From positions 2,420,054-2,484,053 of the forward strand of contig CAJINV010000005.1 in NCBI GenBank assembly GCA_905178155.1: DNA of 64,000 nucleotides, written 5' to 3'. The notes below the pieces were generated by a model. It was not told where the DNA came from. It worked only from the letters and a program-made list of their open reading frames with translations, and ran no database searches. Shown piece by piece: positions 41,401 through 50,400 of the stretch. Numbering within the stretch: position 1 is the first letter of the stretch; each line of letters begins with the position of its first letter. Source of the stretch: Amoebophrya sp. A120 (taxonomy: Eukaryota; Sar; Dinophyceae; Syndiniales; Amoebophryaceae). The position numbers were made by a program, and so were the translations under genes.

Positions 41401-44400
41401 TGTGTTGCATGATTGCCAAAAGTTGTGCACTTTTGACCTAATCGAGAGGCAATTTCTCATGCAGGATAGGCATGATAGAACTCTCACAGGATCTGTCATG
41501 CTATGTCCTACATGCCAGACCTCATGGGTTATGGAAAACCTGCATGACAAGTCTGGCAATCTTCCAGACCCAGACACTTTTGCAATCCATATCGCAGAAG
41601 CGCTAACCGCGGCCCTGCCCGAGGCGTCGGCTTTTATTGACTTCGGCGCCCAAGTCCTCGCTTTTGAGGTGAGCACGAAGATCAACCGGGAGGGCGGCGC
41701 GGTGATCAACGACGTCACGAAAGACGATAAAACGACTACACAGTTTGGGCCGCAGGGGTTGCTGGAGGGAGATAAGTCTGTGGAGATCACTATTGACACC
41801 GACAAATACTCGACCACGTTCAAATCACCCTCCTCGGGAAAAGGGCCGTGGAAGAAATTGAACTTCACGATGGAGATCCCCGGAATGAATGGCGTGAACG
41901 TTTCCTTGCAGTACCCAGAAGGACAAGACGGCTTCGGCGAAGAGGATTTGGTCGACCAGCCAGAGCCGGTGACGTTTGACTTCAACGTGCACAAGGTCAA
42001 CGAAACCCACCCCCTTTTCTTCAACGTGACAAGGTTAGATCAGAGCTTTTTCTTGAAGAACATGGTGAACTTGCTCAACAAGATGGTCGGGTATCATCGA
42101 GACACGAGGAAAGCGAAGTTAAAAGAAGAAAGGGATAATGTCGAGCAGAAAAAACTGCTGGAGCAAAGCAGAACGAGCATAAAAACAGCACGGAGTTCCA
42201 CCTCTGGTAGTCGTGATTCGGCGCACCAAGACACCGAAGATGAAGATTTCGGCCACATCCTGGACCTAGATGCGGACGACGAACTCGCTGCCAACGTCGG
42301 CCTCGCGGACCGCCGCGACGCTTTGGTTCGGAACGCGAACAAGCTGTTGCGGCGGAAATTAAATCTCAAAGGAGAAAAGGGGAAGCTTGCTTTTCAGAAG
42401 TTGACGAAAGGGGACATTGACGACTTGGAGGATCACGCAAAGTGGCTGAAAGAGTTGACAAACCGGACTTTTGAAGAATATTTGACCCGGTGGCGGGAAA
42501 GGCAAGAGGCGTTGCGGCGGCAGCGACTCGCCGGGCAACGGGCGGAACAGGCGGAGAAGGAGCGGCTGCGGCGGCTGGAGGAGGCGGAGAAGGACGAGAA
42601 GCAGGGGGCGAGGGATCTGATCACGCAGATCAAGATCTACCTGGACATGATCCACGAGTTCGAGATAAAATACCACTTAACGCCGGACAAGTGGTCGCAG
42701 ATCAACGAACAGCAGGAGATCGCACAGGTGGAGGAGGACGGGAAAGTGGTCGAGGCGGCAAAGAAGTTGGCCGAGGACTTGGCGTATCAAATGCAAATAT
42801 GTCTGCGTCTGGAAGATTCTAAACTTGTGATGCTGTGTCTGGATTCTAAAAAAATTTGTATTGCATGACCAGCAAGAGGACTCCAGTTTGTGCTACTCGG
42901 AGAGGACATTTCTCATGCGGTAGAGGCATCACAAAGCCGTCGAAAAATCTGTGATGCTAGAGCATGCATCACAGACATCATGTGTCATTCAAAATATGCA
43001 TGAAAAACCTGGCAATCTTCCAGACCCAGACATTTTTGCAGTTGATACGGCGCGGGAGTTGCAGCACCTGAAAATCGTCGGGGAATTGGTCGCGCCGCCA
43101 CTGTCGAAGACCACGTTGTTTGTGAACATCAGCATATGCAAGAAAAAAACTGTGTAAGTGTAAATCTGTGACGCAGAAAATGCAAAACAGTTATACTTGT
43201 CATGCTGGAAGAGCGTCATAAGCTACTATCTTACGTGTTTCCACTTACTAGCTGCGCATGACAGGTTTTCCCTGTAATGCAAAGCGAATTTGTGATGCTG
43301 CTCTTCCTACAAAGTTACACTTACACAGTTTTTTTCTTGGATACAGCACCGATGGATCCACTTTCGGGCCCGGGGACGCGGAAAAAAGGGTGCAGGAAAA
43401 AGCGAAGGAAAAGCGGAAAAAAATGTTCTCCCGACTCTGGTCGGCCGAGAAAGCGGACCGGAACTCCCCGTACACGTGCGACCCGGGATTCGGACCGGTG
43501 GTCAGTCCCTCCGTGCCGATAAAGCAGATTGAATGCCTGCCCTGTCCGAGGGGGACGTACTCGCCCAAGGGGGTCGTGTGCCGGCCCTGTCCGGCGAACA
43601 CGATGTCGCCCGCGGCTGCCACGCGGATAACGGACTGCCTCGGGAACTGTCCGAAGGGGTATGGATGGGAAAATCGCAGGTGCAGAAAATGCGACAAGCT
43701 GAAGGAGTTCGCCGCGAGTCCGAGTTCCCCCTGCGTGAAATGCCCCACGGGGACGGTATGAGAGTGCACAACTCCCGCCCCTCCCCCTCATTTGTAATGC
43801 AAAATACCAAACTCGCACCTTGCTCGTAAGCACTGCTAGCATGACAAATTTTGGAACCTCAAATAGTAATACAATCTGCACGCTGATTTGTCATGGGAAA
43901 GCCCCTTTTTTGCTGTTGCTTGTGTTGCTGTATATGCCATACAAATAAGGGGGAGGGATTGTTGTGCACTCTCATAGACGGAAGTCGTGGATGTGAACGA
44001 CAAGAAGTGTCAATCTCCGCCGGGTTTGATGGAAGGCACTACGAATGCAGATCCGGGAAAAGTCGAACCCTGGAAGCTGTTTTGCTCCCCGAAATGCCCT
44101 ATCAAATGCAAAAGTGTCTGGGTCTGGAAGAGTGTGAACTTGTCACGCAGGTTTTCCATGACTCTTGAGGTCTGGAATGCGTGACCTAGCATGACAGAGT
44201 CTGTGAGGTCTCCTTCATGCCTATTCTGCATGAGAAACTGCCTCTATCTAAAATTGTTCAAAAGTGGACCTCTTTTGGTAATCATGCAACACAGATTTTT
44301 GCATGATTCGGATTTAGTATGACAAGTTGCAATCTTCCAGACCCAGACACTTTTGCAATCCATATGCCTGCCCGGGCAGGAGTGGTCCGACGAGGGTGGC

Positions 44401-47400
44401 TGCATTGACTGCCCGCTGGGATCTATCGCAAGAAAAAACTGTTTCACTGTGAACTTGTGATGAATAGAATGGAAGACAGAACTATTTGTCTTGCCACACC
44501 TGCAAGACCTCGACTCTTTAGCGGTGTTTTCCCTTTGGAAGCGCGCATGGCAAATTATCTGTGTCATGTGTAACAAACTTGTGATGCAGATCTTGCAAGA
44601 TCATCACCGCTGTGAGACAGTTTTTTCGTGGGATAGGATCTTTTTCCCCGGAGGGGCAGAAGTGCCGGAAGTGCTTTCCGGAGTACACGACGCGGTATCC
44701 GGCAAGCATCATGATCGACGACTGCATTCCGGAATGCAAAGCGGGCTACTCCTGGGGACCAAACGTGAAAACCGGCGCGCTGGGGTGTAAGATCTGCCCC
44801 CGGGGCACGTTCACCACGCCCTCGCAGATCGCGACGAGTTTGAACTTTACGGCGAAGAGATTGGACTGCGACTTCTGTCCCGAGGGCAAATCGACCTTCC
44901 GCGAGGGTGCGACCAGCCGGTTCGAGTGCATCGAGCCGGCGGTTTCCGACATTCTAATCCGCGTCCGGCCGAATGAACCGGAGAAGTACGATAAGAAAGC
45001 GCTGACTCTTTTGAACGACATTGTTCTGAAGATGGTGAACGACAAAATCGGCGGGGCGACTCTTGAAGCCTACAACATCACGGCAGAGACAACCCTGACA
45101 AAACCGACCGGGGGTTTCATGCTACTGCAATCCAACGGTAAAATCGAGGAGCAGTACGTCGCGAATGCGGAAGATCAGCAGTACGCGGAAGTGAGGTTGA
45201 AAATCGCAGAAATTTTCCCATCGTACGAGGAAGCGGCGAACTTGACGACAACCCCAAAACCGGACCGAACCCAAAAACCCTTCGACGCGCGGGGCATGTG
45301 GGACGTTCTGAAGAAGGACGAATCGTTGAAAGCGGTCACCAGACTGTTCTTCAAAGCGATCGAGGTGACCTGCAAACCCGGGTTCGGCTTCAAGCCGAAT
45401 GTGACTGACGACGCGATTTGCTACCCGTGCCCCGTCGGGTTTTTCGGTTTGGGGGGCATCGATCCGGAGTGCGAGCGGTGCGAAAAAGGGTGGTCCAGTT
45501 CTCCCGGGTCCACGGAGTGCTTTCCGGTCAACTGCATGCCGGGCGAGGGGCTGTTCAGACAAGCGAAAAAGTGCGAAATCTGTCCGCCGGACTTCTTCGG
45601 GAGCGGGAAGGATCAGCCGTGTTTGCCGTGTCCGAACGAGAACACACACAGCGCTGCTGGGTCACCTGATTTATCCAGCTGCAAGGCGAATTGCAAGTGG
45701 GGGGAAGGGTTCTTCGGAGGGAACAAGTGCATGCAGTGTCCGGCGAACAGCTTCTCCGCCGGCGGCTCCGATTCTTGCACCGTGTGCCCGGCCGGAACGG
45801 GCACGGGACCCATTTTGCCGCATGTCGTTCCCTGGACGTTAGACGATCCCGACGGGAAGAAAGCGATCATCACCGGGTTCTGGCAGAAGACCCAGTGCGG
45901 GCTGTGCAAAAACGACGTGCACTGCAACGGCGCGGGAATCGCCTCGGGGAACAGCTGGGACACCGAGAAGGGCGGGTGTCGGTGCGACTGCAATCCTGGG
46001 TATGCCGTATCAAATGTAAAAATGTCTGGGTCTGGAAACTTGTGATGCTGTGTGGCGTATCATGAGGAGGCCACAATTGCTGGCTCAGCATGACAGGTTT
46101 CTGAGCTTCTAGGTGTTGCCTATTCTGCATGACAAACTACGTTTCTGCATGACAGAAAAGTGGGGCTCTTTGGTAATGTGCATGACAGATTTAAGAGTCA
46201 TGCCAGAGAAGCATGACAAACTTGCATTCTTCCAGACCCACACATTTTTACATTTGATATGCCGGACCGAGTTGCAACTACTGCGCGGAAAACTACGCCC
46301 GGGACGAACGGACAAACAAGTGCAGGTCTTTATCAAAAGGAAAAATCCCCCCTCCCCATATCGAACGGGTACGCTTCCGGAAATTTGTGTTGCTGATTTG
46401 AGGTCACAAATCGCGTTTGTCTTGCAAGAAGACAAGGGCAGAAGCTTCCGCCCCATTATGGAAGCGATTTGTCATGCTGTTAGGCCTAAAGGGGAGCCGT
46501 TTGCCATGCTGAACAACTAGACCCATACGCCCCTACCTGGGGGCGTATCTGGCCGCAATGCCTCTCTGTAATACAGACCTGAATCGTGTACGCAAATCCA
46601 GCATAAGAAACTTCGTTTCGATAGGGGGAGGGGGGATTTTTCATTCTCATAGTCTTTGGTCACCGAAAAGTGCCCGGACGCGGCGTTTCTGTGCAACGGC
46701 AGGGGGCAGCTCGTGAACCTGTTCGAAGATGAGATGACGAAGATCTGCGAGTGCGTCTGCGATTCCGACGTGTACGACAGGCGGAACAACTGCCAAACGT
46801 GCTCCGCCAGTCGCTTATTGGACCCGCAGTCCCAGTGCGAGCGGTGTTACCAAATGCAAAAATGTCTGGGTCTGGAAGAATCCGAACTTGTGATGCTGCA
46901 TTTGGATTCCAAAAAAATCTGTATTTCATGACCAGCAAATAAGGGAATGCAATTTTGGCAACGCGGAGAGGGCATTTGTCATGCGGAATAGGTATCGCGA
47001 AGCCCTCAAAAAGTCTGTGATGCTAGGGCATGCATCACAGACATCATGGCCCAGGCAAAACGTGCATGACAAGTCTCAGAATCTTCGTACACCCAGACAT
47101 TTTTGCATTTGATAGGTGTTTAGACGACGACTTCGACCCATTGACGAACTGCAAGGAGCGGAAATCCTGCATGCAGACCAACACGTGCGTCGCGCCGCCG
47201 GTGTTTTTGTCTCCCTTCTTCTGTCCCGCGGGGTGGCAACCGGTGAGGGAGGAAGAAAAATGCAGGGAGATCGCGAGTTCCTTACCGACTTGCGGGAAGG
47301 AGTTGGTGGAAAGACGATCCACACTCTACGCCCCCTCGGACAACTACATGACCATCATGCAGAACGCGACCTGCTCCTTCCTCTGCGCCCAGGACCCCGC

Positions 47401-50400
47401 GACCTGCGGCGAGCTCTGGGCCTCGGGCACGTCTCTGTCCGCCGTGGCGCCCGACGCGATGGCCGCGGTGAACGCCCCGGCCGGGTATGTGGAGCAGGTG
47501 AAGCACCGATTACAACAGAAAGAGCAGGGTCTGGACGAAAACTCATTAACTTTCACCGGCGGAAATCTAGGCCTCCAAATGCCAAAAGCGTGTTACTTCG
47601 TGCATTGGGAGGAGGAGAATTCCGTCGCGGTGGTATTCAACGATTTGGTGAAAAAGAAGTACGACATGAAAGTTTACCCCGAAACAAAAACCGCTGCGCT
47701 CACCATTCGCGAGATGCCAAAGGCGCAAATCGGATTGCCGAAATTTGACGACTTGAAGAAACACGACCCGAAACTGACGACCCCGATAATTTCAGCGAAT
47801 AAGCAGGAATTCAAATTCGATTTGACCGACCCGCAGTGGCAGTGGAGAGATAAAACGTCGAAATTCAACATTTTGCCGCAATTTTCGGGCACGAAAAATT
47901 TGAAATTCGACGTCGAGACGTCCGATTTAGCGCCAGAAAGTGTACTGTTCAAGAAGAAGACTTCAGTGGAGGAGGAAACCAATTACCGGGAAGGAAAAAC
48001 AGAAGAGAAAAAGCAGCGCGACTACTTGTTCAACGTAAAGGACGCGAAGGGGGAGGAAAATGACTACGCGATACGACAACGGGCTTTGCGGTTCGACGCC
48101 GTGCGGCCGGTTTCAACCTCGATGGAATTCGAGTTAGAGCATGAGAAGGATAGTATTAGCACAACTGTAGGACGAGATGTTGATCCCGGTGTTGAGACCA
48201 CTAATTCGAGGCTGTTGGAAAAGATCGAAAAGAACGAAAATCTCAACGCCGAAGGGAAGGCGGACATCACCTTTTTCACTAAAGCGAAGGACTTCTTCCA
48301 CCGGGTGAAAAAGTTGACGTTTGGAAACTTGTGGAAAGAGGAAAAAGCGAAGGAAAAGGCGAAAGAGCAGCAAGTGAAAACCAAGAAGAAGAACCTTCCC
48401 CCTGCACTGGACCACAAAGCGGGTGGAAAAAGTGGCACAGTGGAAGCTTTGGCGAAGGAAAAGAAAAGCCTGCCGGCGCCTTTGGAGAAGGCCAAGGAGA
48501 AACAAGAGGAAGTGCAACTAGCGCCGGGAGCGGAGGGTGTGCACTACAAGAAAACTTTTCCGGTGTCTTTGGCAGAGGAAACTCGACAGGACACCACAGG
48601 TTTTAGACCGAGTTTGAGTTTTCACTTGAACAGTCCGGAAAGCGGTGAGGATGCGGCGTTTTCATCCCCTGGTGACAAAAATGTTGAGCAAGAAGACCCC
48701 ACGGCCGAACAAGAGCTTTCTCTGCTGCAAAGTTCCAAGCTCCAAGCCACCGGCGTCCTTTTCCAGCCGGCAACACTGTTCAAAGCCAGAGCGCGCATGC
48801 TGTGCGAACGGCAGCAGGAACAAGGACAACCGGCGGAACAAAGTTTGTTGGCCGTCTATTCATCCTCGGGCGGTAGAGCCACTAGTTCCTACGAAAAGCA
48901 GTACGCGATAGCCCCGTTGCCTATGAAAGATAAATCCTTCTGCCCGCAGAACCTGCAGAGGATCGCGCTGTTCAGCACCGAAGCAAATGAATTCTCAAAA
49001 TCCACCACCTGTTTCCCCACCTGCCACGCCGGCCAGCGCTGGAACGGCAAGCAGTGCGAGGCGTGTCCGGCCGATAGCTTCATGACGGAATTGCACTGGT
49101 GGCGAAAGCGGGAGGAACCAGTGACCAACTGGGCGGGATATAACGAGCACACTTGCGAAAAGTGCCCGAGAAATAGAAGGTTCACGATAGGAGGAGTTCC
49201 TGCTGCTGCGCTTGGAGGACAGCAATTCCTATCAGCATCACCGTCCAGGACCGGGAAAACGAGCAAGAATCACTGCGTCGCGCCCCCACTCACAACCATC
49301 CAGATCCGAATACCAAATGGCGAGCAATCGTTTCTGACGCTGTTGCAAGAGAATTTAGACGAGGAGTATTTCCGGCTGAGTAGCGACAAGAAAAAAACCG
49401 CGGTTTTAGAGGTGGTTTCCGAGGAAAACAAGGGATACATTTTCCAGCAGTTTTTCCAAAAAGCACTGAAATCCACAAAGGGATTATCCAAGCTTATCGA
49501 GCTCCAAGACTTCAGCATTGACGACGGGAAGACGCCACAGCAGGTGGGAAACGCGAAGTCTCTGACGTTTTTGACCAGTTCGTTACCCGAGGAACTAACC
49601 AGCCAGCACGAACCACAGGTGACGATCAACGTGAGGATACGAACGACCGAGCCAGTGGAGCTGATGTCCAAGCGGGAAGTGAGAAGCTTAAGAGGGTTGA
49701 AAGCGCTCTTAGCCGAAAAGTTGTTCCAACCGCAATTCGCAACCTTCGCCGACGTCGCCGCGGCCGATACGGATAACAACCTCTCCAGCAGCTGCGCGCC
49801 GGGGTACGGAAAAATTGAAATACCGGATGAAAGGAATGATGGAAAAAGTGAGCTGTCCTTTCTCTGCGAACAAATCTGCGACGAGGGTTCCTTCTCTCCC
49901 GGTGGTGATCACGCGGTGTGCACTGCCTGCCCGGATCACACGAGCAGCTTCCCCGCTTCTGGTAATTGTTTACCGACCTGCTCAGCCGGCTTTGGCCTGT
50001 CGGCGGCAGCGCCGAGGAGTACTTCTAGCGAGTCGTACGACAAGTTTATTTCATCTGGTGAAAGACATAATTCTGAAACTGCCTCTTCCCAAAATATCGG
50101 AACTACAAGTTCTACCTCCTCCCGCACCTGTGTCTACTGCCCCAAAAACCACTTCGGCCCCGGCAGACTGTCCGAGTGCCAAGAGTGCCCGGCGAGTCGC
50201 CCCATTTCCATGCCGGGGAGCTTATCCAAGAAAAAAACATTGTAGGTGTAACTTTTTTGGAGGAACAGCTGCATTACAAATTTGTCTGGCATGACAGCAA
50301 AAACCTGTCATGCGCAGATAGTACGCGAAAACGCCCTTTAATGGACCCTGCGATGCATGCCAAGCATGACAGACGCAATCATCCTGCATATTGAGCATCA

